From Arcicella lustrica (GTDB lineage: Bacteria > Bacteroidota > Bacteroidia > Cytophagales > Spirosomataceae), in NCBI RefSeq assembly GCF_034930985.1, contig NZ_JAYGIM010000011.1, positions 124,001 through 188,000 of the forward strand: a stretch of 64,000 bases of DNA. Reading direction: 5' to 3'. Below the pieces are notes generated by a model. It had not been told where the DNA came from. It did not search any database and worked only from the letters and a program-made list of their open reading frames with translations. Within the stretch, counting starts at the first letter, position 1. Each line of letters starts with the position of its first letter. Shown here piece after piece: positions 17,834-28,400 of this stretch. Made by a program: the position numbers and the translations under genes.

Positions 17834-18769
17834 TTATCGAAGAGCTTCTTTTAAAAATGAAATTACTTTTGTTTTGAACTCTTCTATGTCAAACATTTTT
17901 CCAAAATGAGGAGCATCTTTGACAATAATGAGTTCGTTCTTTACTCCTACAGATGTCAACCAACCACTCAATAATTTTGACTGACGATTGTTTACGAGAT
18001 TATCCTTTTCTCCATGAAAAATCAAAAATGGAGGGTCGTTTTTATCTACATACGTTACAGGACTGGCAATTTTTGCCAAGTCGGGTCTGGCAATAGGGCT
18101 TGCTCCTAATAAAATCGCTTCTGGTGCTTTTGGGTCTTCGCTACTTCCTAATGAAGTAAGTTCAGAAGGTCCATAATAATCAACCACTGCTTTGATATTA
18201 AATACTTGTGCATGATTGCCATTAAAAAATGAGGCAACCTTATTGTTATTCGACAAACCTTGAAGCGATGCCAAATGTCCACCCGCCGAAAAACCCATAA
18301 TGGCAATACGATTCTTATCTAAATGATATTTTTCGGCATTATTACAAAGAAATGTAAGTGCTTGGTTACAATCTTGAATCAAAGCAGGAAACTGAGCTTG
18401 TGAGGCAAATCTATAATCAATAGACGCCACTGCGATATTATTATTAATCAAAGCTGAAACAGTATTTCCCATGTATCCAATATCGGCATATTTGTCGTTC
18501 ACAAGCCATCCACCACCATGAATGAACACCACAAATGGAATATTTCCTTTTGTGTTCGCAGGTAAATAAATGTCTAATAAATGCTTTTTGAGCGTATCAT
18601 TTTGATAAGCAATATTTCCATGTAATTCTGTACCATTGGGAAACAGCTTTAATACTGGATTGTCTGTTTGTGCAAACGTAGTATTGATTAGCAAAAGCCA
18701 TTGTAAAACAATAACACACAAGGATTTTGGAAACGCATAGTTTTTCATAGTTGAGATTAAGTTTTTCAT
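17834..18769 (-). CDS. Secreted alpha/beta-hydrolase (esterase/lipase type)
   Basis: Alpha/beta-hydrolase of up to 311 residues with an N-terminal signal (hydrophobic stretch, then TTFAQ). The oxyanion motif FIHGGGWLV and nucleophile elbow GFSAGG place it in the hormone-sensitive-lipase/BD-FAE-like esterases. PPFLIFHGEKD and KDAPHFG supply the catalytic Asp and His. Such enzymes often remove acetyl, feruloyl or methyl esters from plant polysaccharides; that role is an inference here. A Met eight codons in (18748) would give a more conventional signal peptide and may be the real start. It starts 12 bp after the AraC gene. Confidence 0.85.
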   Translation of the reverse strand: MKNLISTMKNYAFPKSLCVIVLQWLLLINTTFAQTDNPVLKLFPNGTELHGNIAYQNDTLKKHLLDIYLPANTKGNIPFVVFIHGGGWLVNDKYADIGYMGNTVSALINNNIAVASIDYRFASQAQFPALIQDCNQALTFLCNNAEKYHLDKNRIAIMGFSAGGHLASLQGLSNNNKVASFFNGNHAQVFNIKAVVDYYGPSELTSLGSSEDPKAPEAILLGASPIARPDLAKIASPVTYVDKNDPPFLIFHGEKDNLVNNRQSKLLSGWLTSVGVKNELIIVKDAPHFGKMFDIEEFKTKVISFLKEALR

Positions 18770-18781
18770 CTTGTTTTATGG

Positions 18782-19726
18782 TTAATTCAAATTCTTATAT
18801 TCATTTGGAGTACACCCTACTCGTTGTTTGAACAATCTCGTAAAATGTTGCGGATATTTAAAACCCAGCTCGTAAGCAATTTCATTGACGGTTTTATCGC
18901 CTTCAAATACTTTATTTTTAGCAATTTCAATCGTTTTATTCAGGATGTATTCTTTTGCGGTTTGTCCTGTTTCTTTTTTTATTAAATCCCCAAAATAGTT
19001 CGCAGACAAATGTAGTGTGTTAGCACAATAAGCCACTGAAGGCACACCAATGCTTTGTGGTTTTTCTGATAGGAAATAGCTATTCAACAAATCTTCAAAT
19101 TTTGTTAAAACTCCTCTGTTAACATTATCTCTTGTAATGAATTGTCGGTCATAAAAACGCTCACAATAATTAAGAAATAATTCTATGTTTGAAGCAATAA
19201 GTTTCTTGCTATGCTTATCAACGGGCTGTTTTAATTCTAATTCAATTTTGACAAAAAGGTCTAACACCAATTGGCGTTCATCATCAGAAATGTGCAATGC
19301 CTCGTTGGTTTTATAACTAAAGAAATTATAATCACTGAAAGTTTTGGCTAAAATGGTTCCATGTATTAAGTCTGGATGAAAAACCAATCCATAACCCACA
19401 GGCTGATAACTTATACCCAAATTATCTACTTCCATTACTTGCCCCGGCGCAAAAAACACCAAAGTACCCGCCTGATAGTCATAATAATCTCTTCCGTAAC
19501 GAATATCGCCACACTTCACGTCTTTCAAGTAAATACAATATAGCCCGTACTGAAACTTAATCGTTTTGGCTTCTGTACCCCAATTCCTTTCTGGAGCTTT
19601 TGAAAAATCTATCACACTTACCAAAGGATGAAGTGTTTTGTGATTATTATCAGCATTATACTTACTGATGTTATTGATGGGATATAAAATTTCCATTTTT
19701 TTCTGATTTGAAACAAAAGTACTCAT
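18782..19726 (-). CDS. AraC-family transcriptional regulator
   Basis: One-component regulator of 314 residues. Residues about 30-200 form an AraC-type cupin sensing domain. The C-terminal ~100 residues carry two helix-turn-helix units, with LSANYFGDLIKKETGQTAKEYI and the signature VNEIAYELGFKYPQHFTRLFKQRVGCTPNEYKNL. It is first in an operon with the esterase and the aldo/keto reductase and probably controls them. The divergent SnoaL-like gene at 19858 may share its operator region. Confidence 0.9.
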   Translation of the reverse strand: MSTFVSNQKKMEILYPINNISKYNADNNHKTLHPLVSVIDFSKAPERNWGTEAKTIKFQYGLYCIYLKDVKCGDIRYGRDYYDYQAGTLVFFAPGQVMEVDNLGISYQPVGYGLVFHPDLIHGTILAKTFSDYNFFSYKTNEALHISDDERQLVLDLFVKIELELKQPVDKHSKKLIASNIELFLNYCERFYDRQFITRDNVNRGVLTKFEDLLNSYFLSEKPQSIGVPSVAYCANTLHLSANYFGDLIKKETGQTAKEYILNKTIEIAKNKVFEGDKTVNEIAYELGFKYPQHFTRLFKQRVGCTPNEYKNLN

Positions 19727-19857
19727 TCTCTTAAAACTATTTTAAAGCACAGATTTCAATCAGTGAAAATGGTAGAAAAAGCAGTAATTTTTATACTATT
19801 CTCTGTCATTAAAGTATCTACTTTTGTACCACAGAATATTCTTTTAAATAAAAAAAT

Positions 19858-20322
19858 ATGAAATCTTCATTTTTTAGTCTCGTACTTTTAATCGTTAGTG
19901 TACAATTAATCTTTGCTCAACAGAGCAGTCAAAATACTAGTGAAGAGCAAACAGTATTACAATTATCCAAAGACAAATGGCAATGGATGGCTGATAAAGA
20001 TGTAGAAAAGTTGGATAAATTATTTGATGATAAATCAAAATTTGTTCACATGAGTGGTACTTGGAAAAAAGATGAGGAGCTTGAAATCATTAAAACAGGA
20101 AGTATTTGGTATAAAAAAGCTACTATCCATGACTCTGCGATAGAAGTTTCTGGAAAAACCGCCATTGTTTGGAATAGAATAACACTTGAATCCATCGTTA
20201 GAGGAAATGAAGCTAAAGTAGAATTTACTGTAACAGAAGTATATCAAAAACAAGGCAAAGCGTGGAAGATGTTAGCCTTGACCTTCAGTAGTGTTCGAGA
20301 TACACATCAGATTAAGAAATAA
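19858..20322 (+). CDS. Secreted SnoaL/DUF4440-like protein
   Basis: Small protein of 154 residues with a signal peptide ending near IFAQQ and a cone-shaped NTF2/SnoaL-like fold. It shows WQWMADKDVEKLDKLFDDKSKFVHMSGTW at the start of the domain and a VTEVYQKQGKAWKMLALTFSS strand at the end, as in DUF4440 proteins. No catalytic residues can be named. It is divergent from the AraC operon; a TACTTTTG box at 19819-19826 is a candidate -7 element for it. Confidence 0.75.
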   Translation: MKSSFFSLVLLIVSVQLIFAQQSSQNTSEEQTVLQLSKDKWQWMADKDVEKLDKLFDDKSKFVHMSGTWKKDEELEIIKTGSIWYKKATIHDSAIEVSGKTAIVWNRITLESIVRGNEAKVEFTVTEVYQKQGKAWKMLALTFSSVRDTHQIKK

Positions 20323-20480
20323 CATAAATACAATGAAGCTGTCTAAAATCATGACTCATCTTCTTACTCCAACAAAAGTGTCTATTTGATTTTCGTAAGT
20401 TTTTATTTGAAAAACATTATTTACCATTGATTTATTCATATATTTTTGTTAAATATCAATAATAAAGTAAATACAACATT

Positions 20481-20936
20481 ATGGCAAAATATTCTTTAAA
20501 AGTAAATGGGAAAACACAACAAATAGATGTTGACCCTTCAACGCCAATACTTTGGGTTTTAAGAGATCATCTTAATATGCCAGGGACTAAATTTGGTTGC
20601 GGAATGGCTATGTGTGGTGCTTGCACTGTTCATTTGGACGGCACTGCGGTACGTTCTTGTAGTTTACCAGTATCGGCAGTGGGTAAACAAGCAATTACAA
20701 CTATCGAAGGTTTATCTGCCAACGGTACTCACCCAGTACAAAAAGCTTGGATTGAACACGACGTGGCTCAATGTGGCTATTGTCAGGCAGGACAAATCAT
20801 GAGTGCGGCGGCTTTATTGAAAGATAATCCAAATCCTTCAGATGAAGATATTGATAACTATATGAGTGGAAATATTTGTCGTTGTGGTACTTATTTACGT
20901 ATCAAAGAGGCGATTAAAGCTGCTGCAAAAAAGTAA
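20481..20936 (+). CDS. 2Fe-2S subunit of a molybdenum hydroxylase (IorA/CoxS type)
   Basis: Iron-sulfur subunit of 151 residues in the xanthine oxidase superfamily. The N-terminal plant-ferredoxin-type cluster ligands are FGCGMAMCGAC and a following Cys in AVRSC. The C-terminal helical domain binds the second cluster through CGYCQAGQ and ICRCGTY. It passes electrons from the molybdopterin subunit encoded 22 bp downstream. Without a separate FAD subunit the pair matches the two-subunit isoquinoline 1-oxidoreductase/aldehyde dehydrogenase layout, which feeds a cytochrome. Confidence 0.92.
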   Translation: MAKYSLKVNGKTQQIDVDPSTPILWVLRDHLNMPGTKFGCGMAMCGACTVHLDGTAVRSCSLPVSAVGKQAITTIEGLSANGTHPVQKAWIEHDVAQCGYCQAGQIMSAAALLKDNPNPSDEDIDNYMSGNICRCGTYLRIKEAIKAAAKK

Positions 20937-20958
20937 TTAACCTTAAACCTGATTGGAA

Positions 20959-23205
20959 ATGGAAAATACAAATACACAAAATCGTCGTTCGTTTTTAAAG
21001 TCTTCCGTTCTTGCAGGCGGTGGATTAATGCTGAGTTTCAGTTGGCTCGCAAATGCTCAAACCGCCGACAAAATGGCTGCGATGAATTTGCCTGAACAAT
21101 GGAATGAACTCAACGGATATATTAAAATTACTCCTGATAATGTTATCAAAATTATATGTCCGAACCCAGAATTTGGTCAAAACGTAATGACTTCGCTACC
21201 GATGATGGTGGCAGAGGAATTGGACGTAGATTGGAAGAATGTAGTCGTAGAAATGGGGCCACACGATAACGTGAAATTAGGGCCACAATTTACGGGCGGT
21301 AGTAACTCAGTAAGAATGTACTGGAAACCTTTGAGAAACGCAGGAGCATCGGCAAGACAAATGCTTATTGAAGCGGCGGCTCAAACCTGGGGCGTTCCTG
21401 CCAGTGAAATCACGACGAAAGCGGGTGTTTTATCACATTCAAGTGGCAAATCTGCGAAGTATGGTGAAATGGCGAATAAAGCGGCTACCATTCCCGTTCC
21501 GAAAGATGTAAAATTGAAAGCTCCAAAAGACTTTTCGATTGTAAGAAATTCAAAGAAAAATACTGAAGGACTAAAAGTAGTTACAGGTAAGCCCCTCTTC
21601 GGAATTGATTATCATGTGGAAGGAATGCTGATTGCCATGATTCAGCATCCGCCTGCATTTGGTATGAAACTCAAATCTTTCGATGCTTCGCAAGCCTTAA
21701 AAATGTCGGGTATTAAAGATATTTTTAGCTTTAAATTATACGATGATGGTTTTGAACAAGCGGGTTTTGATACTCGTACTTTCAACGAAATGATTGCCAT
21801 TGTAGGCAAATCTACTTGGGAAGTAATGAACGCCCGTAAAAAAATCAAAGTACAATGGGAAGCGGCTGGCGATATAAAAGAAACCATGATGGGACGAGGT
21901 GGCAAAAGAGAAGTGACCGTTCCGGGAAGATTAGAAACGACAAGTAGCCAAATGGAATTAATGGCTGAATACGCTAAAAAGCCTGCACAGCAATTAAGAA
22001 AAGATGGCGACCCAGAAACAGCTTTCAAAAATGCTGCTCAGATTATCGAACGTACTTATAATGCTCCGTTTTTGGCACACAATACCATGGAGCCAATGAA
22101 CTTCTTCGCTCATGTTTCAGAAGGTAAGGCTTTGGTAGCTGGACCAATACAAGCACCCGGTTGGATGGAGCCTACGCTTTCAAAAATTTTGAATTTACCT
22201 GCTGATAAAATAGAAATTCAGATGACCCGAATGGGTGGTGGTTTTGGACGTAGAGCTTACGCACAATATGTATATGAGGCAGCTCGCATCTCTCAAAGAT
22301 TGAAAGCACCGATAAAATTGATTTACACTCGTGAAGACGATATGAGTTACGGAATCTATCGCCCGATGTACACAGCTACTTATCGTGCGGCTTTAGATGC
22401 TAATAAAAATCTGATTGCGTTTCATGTAAAAGGCGGTGGTATTCCTGAAAATCCTATTCATGCCAATCGTTTCCCTGCTGGTGCTGTTGACAATTACTTA
22501 GCCGAAGGCTGGGAAATTCCTTCTAATATTACCATTGGTGCATTCCGTGCACCTCGCTCCAACTTTAATGCAGCCGCAGAACAATCTTTCTTGGATGAAG
22601 TAGCCGAAGCTATGGGCAAAGACCCAATCGCCTTCCGTCTTGATTTGTTGAAACGTGCCAAAGAAAATCCAGTAGGCAAAAACAATGAATATGACGCTGA
22701 TAGATATGCAGGCGTATTGGAATTACTCAGAGAAAAATCTGGCTGGGGAAAACCAGAAAATAGTGGAAAAAAACGAGGTGTAGCCGCTTACTTCTGCCAT
22801 GCTTCTTATGCAGGTCATGTAGTAGATATGGTGATTCGTGACGGTCAGCCTTATGTTGAAAGAGTAACCAGTGCCATAGATTGTGGCGTTGTCGTAAACC
22901 CTGATGCGGCAATCAATATGGTACAAGGTGCAGTAGTTGACGGAATTGGCAATTCATTTTATGGCGCTTTAACGCATAAAGACGGTGCGGCAGAACAAAG
23001 TAATTTCCATAATTACCGCATTATTCGTCATAATGAAGCCCCTAAAAAAATAGATGTGCATTTTGTACAAAACGACATTGACCCAACTGGGCTTGGCGAA
23101 CCTCCTTTCCCACCAGTATTTGGTGCAGTAGCGAATGCTTTGTATAAATCTACGGGCAAAAGGTATTACAATCAGCCATTTACTGTTGAAGGAACAAAAT
23201 TATAA
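20959..23205 (+). CDS. Molybdopterin subunit of a molybdenum hydroxylase (IorB type)
   Basis: Large subunit of 748 residues of an isoquinoline 1-oxidoreductase/aldehyde-dehydrogenase-like enzyme. The N-terminus has a twin-arginine motif (NRRSFLKSSVLAGGGLML), so the folded complex is probably exported with the Fe-S subunit. Molybdopterin-binding segments include MTRMGGGFGRRAYAQYV, GAFRAPRSNFNAAAEQS and PTGLGEPPFPPVFGAVANA, where the Glu is the expected catalytic residue. I take the ATG at 20959; a TTG two codons earlier is the only alternative. It may oxidise aldehydes or N-heterocycles; the substrate is unknown. Confidence 0.92.
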   Translation: MENTNTQNRRSFLKSSVLAGGGLMLSFSWLANAQTADKMAAMNLPEQWNELNGYIKITPDNVIKIICPNPEFGQNVMTSLPMMVAEELDVDWKNVVVEMGPHDNVKLGPQFTGGSNSVRMYWKPLRNAGASARQMLIEAAAQTWGVPASEITTKAGVLSHSSGKSAKYGEMANKAATIPVPKDVKLKAPKDFSIVRNSKKNTEGLKVVTGKPLFGIDYHVEGMLIAMIQHPPAFGMKLKSFDASQALKMSGIKDIFSFKLYDDGFEQAGFDTRTFNEMIAIVGKSTWEVMNARKKIKVQWEAAGDIKETMMGRGGKREVTVPGRLETTSSQMELMAEYAKKPAQQLRKDGDPETAFKNAAQIIERTYNAPFLAHNTMEPMNFFAHVSEGKALVAGPIQAPGWMEPTLSKILNLPADKIEIQMTRMGGGFGRRAYAQYVYEAARISQRLKAPIKLIYTREDDMSYGIYRPMYTATYRAALDANKNLIAFHVKGGGIPENPIHANRFPAGAVDNYLAEGWEIPSNITIGAFRAPRSNFNAAAEQSFLDEVAEAMGKDPIAFRLDLLKRAKENPVGKNNEYDADRYAGVLELLREKSGWGKPENSGKKRGVAAYFCHASYAGHVVDMVIRDGQPYVERVTSAIDCGVVVNPDAAINMVQGAVVDGIGNSFYGALTHKDGAAEQSNFHNYRIIRHNEAPKKIDVHFVQNDIDPTGLGEPPFPPVFGAVANALYKSTGKRYYNQPFTVEGTKL

Positions 23206-23283
23206 GTCAATAATTAACGAATGGACTAAAAGCTTCTGAGATTAAAATTAGTGCACATGAGCCATTCCAAATTTTACAATCAT

Positions 23284-23319
23284 AAAAAGCGGTCGAAATT
23301 AGTTTTTCGCCCGCTTTTT
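23284..23319. terminator. Terminator after the molybdenum hydroxylase operon
   Basis: AAAAAGCGG (23284-23292) pairs with CCGCTTTTT (23311-23319), and an inner CGAAA/TTTCG extends the stem. The T run in the right arm favours + strand termination; the A run also gives T on the - strand. Confidence 0.85.
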
Positions 23320-23321
23320 AT

Positions 23322-23414
23322 TTAGCCTCTTCTACCTATATTTCGCCTTTGCGTGGCTATTTTATTTTGATTCTCTAAAATCTCTATTGTTTGGTAAAAT
23401 TCGGGATGACTCAT
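23322..23414 (-). CDS. Possible 30-residue small ORF
   Basis: ATG-to-TAA frame encoding MSHPEFYQTIEILENQNK and twelve more, basic, residues. It has a GGAG-like sequence 14 bases before the ATG and the bidirectional hairpin directly after its stop. No family is recognised. It may be a chance ORF or the relic of a longer gene; nothing else supports it. Confidence 0.2.
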   Translation of the reverse strand: MSHPEFYQTIEILENQNKIATQRRNIGRRG

Positions 23415-23668
23415 GTTTTTAGCTATACTCCTCTATCAAAATCCAGAATACAATATTAAATAACATCTGGTTTGAGTTCACTCCACATATACATTGGATT
23501 TTTTTTTGAAAAATAATTCTTTTTCGAAGGTTACAAAAATCATATCTGGCTTTCTTTGGATAAAATACTGTTTGGAGCAGATTTTTAATTGCCTTTGCTT
23601 AATCGTTTAATTATACATAAATCTGTTCATCAGGTTTATTCCTATAAAACAAACATTTAAAACAAATT
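23415..23668 (+). promoter_or_regulatory. Upstream region of the GH28-like gene with shared motifs
   Basis: No gene is seen. Two sequence elements recur upstream of the next susC: AAGGTTACAAAA (23527-23538 here, 25195-25206 there) and GCTTAATCGTTTAA (23597-23610 here, 25293-25306 there). The second has a TTAA-TCGT-TTAA form with a central CG, resembling LacI-type operators. Confidence 0.5.
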
Positions 23669-25099
23669 ATGAAAATACAATTAGCTTTTTTACCATTATT
23701 ATTACTTTGTCTGATAAAAAATGTTGGATATGCTCAAAATATCGTGTCGTATTCTGTTCCTAAAGAACTATACTATGCGGCTCATAATGATGATTTTACT
23801 GTAAGAGTGCGCTCTATTGGAGGTAAATGGCAAGATTTATATGAATACAAAGTAAAGGTTGATGCTGATAATGTGCAAGAAGCTTCAATGGTTAATTTCG
23901 ACTTTTCCAAGCCGATAGAACTAGCTATCACAAAAAACAATGGTGATATCCACTCTGTGAAAATTAGACCTTTGTCACATGGAATCAAATCAACCCTTAC
24001 AGACAATACGATTCATTTTGTTTTGAACAAGCCTGTTAATCTATCCGTTGAAGTAAATGGCGATAAATTACACAACCTGCATGTTTTTGCGAATCCAATC
24101 CTTGAAAATATTCCTAAAGCGACAGATAAAAATGTGATGTATTTCGGAGCAGGAACACATTTTCCGAAAGATTCAACAGGTAAAGCTTTTATTATTCCGA
24201 GTAATACAACAGTGTATATTGATGGCGGAGCAGTACTAAAAGGCAAATTGGTTTGTAGTAAAGTAGAAAATGTAAAAATTTATGGCAGGGGTATTATTGA
24301 TAACCCGCAACGTGGCATAGAAATCATGCACGCTAAAAACATTGAAGTAGATGGAATCGTTGTTCGCAATCCAGAACATTATACTGTTTATGGTGGTGAA
24401 AGTCAGGGAATTATTATCAAAAATATTAAGTCGTTTAGTCATAAAGGTTGGGGAGATGGCATTGATTTAATGAGTTGTTCGAACGTACTTATTGATGGTG
24501 TTTTTTTGCGTACTTCAGACGATTGTATCGCTATTTATGCTCATCGCTGGAATTTTTATGGAAATGTTAAAAATATCCTTGTGAAAAACTCAACTCTTTG
24601 GGCTGACATTGCCCATCCTACCAATATTGGGCTACATGGCAATGCCGAAAAAGGCTGGGCTGGCGATACCATAGAAAACGTTACTTTAAGAAATATCGAC
24701 ATCCTAGAACATGACGAAGACGACCGTAATTATCAAGGTTGTTTATCCATCAATGCAAGCGATAATAATCTTGTTCGCAATCTTCTCTATGAAGACATCC
24801 GCATAGAAAAATTTCAAGAAGGTCAGGTTTTTAATCTTAGAGTATATTTCAACGAAAAATATAGTGCTGCGGCTGGAAGAGGCATTCAACATGTAAAATT
24901 TAAAAATATTACTTATCAAGGACGTTTGGACAATCCTAGTTTACTTCAAGGCTTTGATGCGACGAGAAAAGTAGAAGATATTGTATTTGAAAATGTGAAA
25001 ATAAATGGCAAACTCATCTCAAATCCAGTAGCAGGGAATATTGTAATAGGGCAACATGTTAAAGATGTTCAGTTTATAAAATCTGAAGTAAAGCGGTAA
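23669..25099 (+). CDS. GH28/GH49-like right-handed beta-helix glycosidase
   Basis: Secreted enzyme of 476 residues. A signal peptide ends at GYAQ. Residues about 22-160 form an N-terminal beta-sandwich like that of dextranase-type enzymes. The remainder is a parallel beta-helix with repeated -NV-I-G- turns. The GH28-like acidic cluster is visible as GDGIDLMS (near 262) and TSDDCIAIY (near 283), with GLHGN near 321 in place of the usual GHG. The enzyme therefore probably hydrolyses an internal or terminal glycosidic bond of a pectic or related polysaccharide; specificity cannot be set. It opens PUL 1 and shares upstream motifs with susC. Confidence 0.8.
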   Translation: MKIQLAFLPLLLLCLIKNVGYAQNIVSYSVPKELYYAAHNDDFTVRVRSIGGKWQDLYEYKVKVDADNVQEASMVNFDFSKPIELAITKNNGDIHSVKIRPLSHGIKSTLTDNTIHFVLNKPVNLSVEVNGDKLHNLHVFANPILENIPKATDKNVMYFGAGTHFPKDSTGKAFIIPSNTTVYIDGGAVLKGKLVCSKVENVKIYGRGIIDNPQRGIEIMHAKNIEVDGIVVRNPEHYTVYGGESQGIIIKNIKSFSHKGWGDGIDLMSCSNVLIDGVFLRTSDDCIAIYAHRWNFYGNVKNILVKNSTLWADIAHPTNIGLHGNAEKGWAGDTIENVTLRNIDILEHDEDDRNYQGCLSINASDNNLVRNLLYEDIRIEKFQEGQVFNLRVYFNEKYSAAAGRGIQHVKFKNITYQGRLDNPSLLQGFDATRKVEDIVFENVKINGKLISNPVAGNIVIGQHVKDVQFIKSEVKR

Positions 25100-25463
25100 T
25101 CTTTCATCCATTTGCATAATACGGCAATTTTAAATACCTGTATATCAATTACTTAAATTTATTGCAATTTTTTATTTAAAAAAATTGATTTTCCAAGGTT
25201 ACAAAACAACTGTTGTACTTTCTTTATATTTAAAATAACTATTTAATGCCAATAGAGTGCGTTTGTAAGCATTCTATTTTTTATCAAAACTGGCTTAATC
25301 GTTTAAACATTCCATAATCTTTTTATATGTAGAAAAAACAAATGTATAACAACACAAAATAGCAGAATTGCTAGAGAAAGCGGTGCTCATTAATCAACAA
25401 TTGAATACGCCCTTGAAAAAGGGTGTCAGGGATTTTTTTGTCCAAAAAATTAAACAAAAGTGT
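25100..25463 (+). promoter_or_regulatory. Upstream region of susC of PUL 1
   Basis: 364 bp without a supported gene; a frame open from a TTG at 25368 into susC is not the likely start. It carries AAGGTTACAAAA at 25195 and GCTTAATCGTTTAA at 25293, the same two elements as before the GH28-like gene. Confidence 0.5.
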
Positions 25464-28400
25464 ATGAAAAACATGTTACAAATTAACAAAACATTTTCAT
25501 CAGTCCTTAGGATAAGTCTTTATCAGATTCCTTTGGCACTTACTTTGATGCTCACGAATGAAGCGAATGCTTTGGGAAACATCACAAAAGTAAATGACTC
25601 AAAAATTATTATATCATTAGCAGACCAGACTATTACGGGTAAAGTAGTAGATGCTGAAAAAGGCGAAGGACTTCCGGGAGTAAGTATTTCTATCAAAGGA
25701 AGTGCTAAAGGCGGAACGACAGATTCAAAAGGTAATTTTAGCATTAGCGTTCCTGATGAAAATGCAACTTTGGTCTTTTCGTTTATTGGTTATACTCGCC
25801 AAGAAGTAGTTGTGAATAAACGTACAGTAATCAACGTTAGCTTGGTTGCAGACATTCAGGCATTGGATGAGGTTGTTGTAGTAGGTTATGGTGAACGTAA
25901 AAAGGCTACTTTGACTGGTTCGGTAAGTAGTGTAGATGATAAGGTTTTAGCCAATCGTGGAGCAGTCGCAAATCCTCTATCTGCTTTACAAGGACAAGTT
26001 CCGGGCGTTATTGTTACTCGTAGTTCTGCTGCTCCGGGGCAAGCAGGTTGGAATTTACAAATCAGAGGCGCTGCTTCTACTAATTATGCCGATCCATTAA
26101 TCATTGTTGATGGCTCTCCCTTGATTAGCATGAATGCTTTGAACTCTATCAACCCCAATGATATTGATAATATTTCCTTTTTGAAAGATGCGGCAGCGGC
26201 TATTTATGGAGCAAGAGCCGCAGGTGGAGTTGTATTGATTACCACCAAACGTGCTAAATCTGGCAAACCTTCTATTCAGTATGATATTTCAATGTCTGAA
26301 CAAAGAATGGGTTTAAAACCATCATTTTTAGATGGTAGCAATTATGGACAATTGATGTATCAAGCTATTTCAAATGCTTCAACAGGTGGTGTACCAGATG
26401 AAAACTGGATTTGGACAAAATATGCAAAAGCATGGATGAATCGCCCTGCCAGTGGTTACATTGACAAAAATACGCCTGAATACATTGCAGGAGGCGAAAC
26501 CATCGGTTTTACAGATGTAAAAGACTATACTTTTTTTGATACAAACCCAATTGATATTTTATGGGGAAAAGGCAGAGCGATGTCTCAGCAACATAACTTA
26601 AGTTTATCGGCAAGAACTGATTTAATGGGTTATCGCCTTTCATTGGGCTATATGAACGAAGGAAGTATGTTAGAATGGGGACAAAACTCTAATAAACGCT
26701 ATAATATTCGTTTTGCCTTCGACTATAAGTTTTCGGAAAAATTAAAACTAACCACTAATATTTCTCTTGAACAAAACGATTTAGTTATTCCGAGCCGCCA
26801 ATCTGAAATCAATGTTGGTTCACAACCGGGTTTCCCAGTTGCAACTGTTAGTGGTAAACCTTATGCTTGGGGTACTCAGAATGCGAGAAACTGGTTGTTG
26901 GAATTAGGCGGTGAAGACAAACAGTTTAACAACCGTATTTATGTTAATTCAAAATTAGAGTTAAATCTCTTGAAACACTTGAATTTAATTGGAACGGTTG
27001 GTTACAACTGGGCAAATACAGACTTCAAAAAACAGTATAAATACATTACAGGAATTTATAATTATACGGAGTCTTATCAATATCAAGATAATCCTACTCA
27101 AGCACAATCTTACTATTCAGAAGCAGCCATCAGAGATGCTTATTTTAATAGTAATGCTTACTTAGAATATCAAAACAAATTTGCGGATAAACATAATTTA
27201 GCCATCACGGCGGGCGGTAATTATGAAAAAGATGAGTTTGGTTATTTCGGAAGTCAAACCAATTATCAGGCAAGTAACGATGTTCCTTCTTTAGGACTTG
27301 GTTTGGGAGATAATACGACAAAAACAAATTTCCAGAACCGTAACCATTGGGCTATTGCTTCAGGATTTAGTCGTTTGAATTATGATTTTGATGATAAGTA
27401 TTTATTAGAAATCATTGCACGTTATGATGGTTCATCAAAATTTGACCCAAGTAATCGTTGGAAGTTTTATTCAGGAGTATCAGCTGGTTGGAGAATCGGA
27501 CAAGAAGAATTCATGAAAAAACTAGGCTTTGTGAATGAATTAAAATTAAGAGGTTCTTACGGAAATGTTGGTAATCAAACAGGTATTGGTTTGTACGATT
27601 ATCTTCAATTAATTGGTTTAGGAGCTGGTGGGCCAATTTTAGGAGGTTATACTTCTCGTTCAGTTACTGCTGGTGCATCGGGAACTTTGGTAAGTCTTGA
27701 CCGTACTTGGGAAAAAGTAGAAAATACCAACATCGCTTTAGATTATGCCGTATTGAATAATCGCTTATTTGGTTCATTTGAATACTATTGGAAACAGAAC
27801 AATAATATGCTTTTACCACAGACTTACAGTTCTGTATTAGGAGCAACAGCACCAACAGCCAATATTGGTAAATTAAGAGTTTGGGGTTGGGAAACATCTA
27901 TTGGCTGGAGAGATAAAATCGGAGGTTTATCATATCATGTAAGTGGAACATTGAGCGATAACGATAATAAACTAATCAATTATGGCGGAGCAAATATTGT
28001 TGTGGCAGGACAACAAACAATTGAAGGCTATCCTTTAGGTTCATACTTTGGCTACAAATACGCTGGAAGAATCCAGACTACAGACCAAGCTGCTGAATAC
28101 GCTAAATTAGTGCCGGGTAGTAATGTCGGAAACATGCCAAGTGCTACACAAATGATTAGAGGACTCAATATGTTTACAGATATTAACGGTGATGGTAAAT
28201 TAACCAATGCAGGTGCCGACCAGTATTTATTGGGTAAAAAAGATGCCAACGGTAATCCTATTGCAGATGGTGATGTGGTGTTTTTAGGAAGAAGTGATGC
28301 TCGTTATGTTTTTGGTTTAAACATGGGAGCAGAATGGAAAGGCTTTGATTTTTCAGCAGTATTTCAAGGAGTAGGTAAAAGAAATGTTTATCGCCGCTCT

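Noticed and set aside
25368..25463. N-terminal extension of the PUL 1 SusC
   Set aside because: It begins at a TTG and places 32 non-signal-like residues before a good signal peptide that starts at the ATG at 25464.
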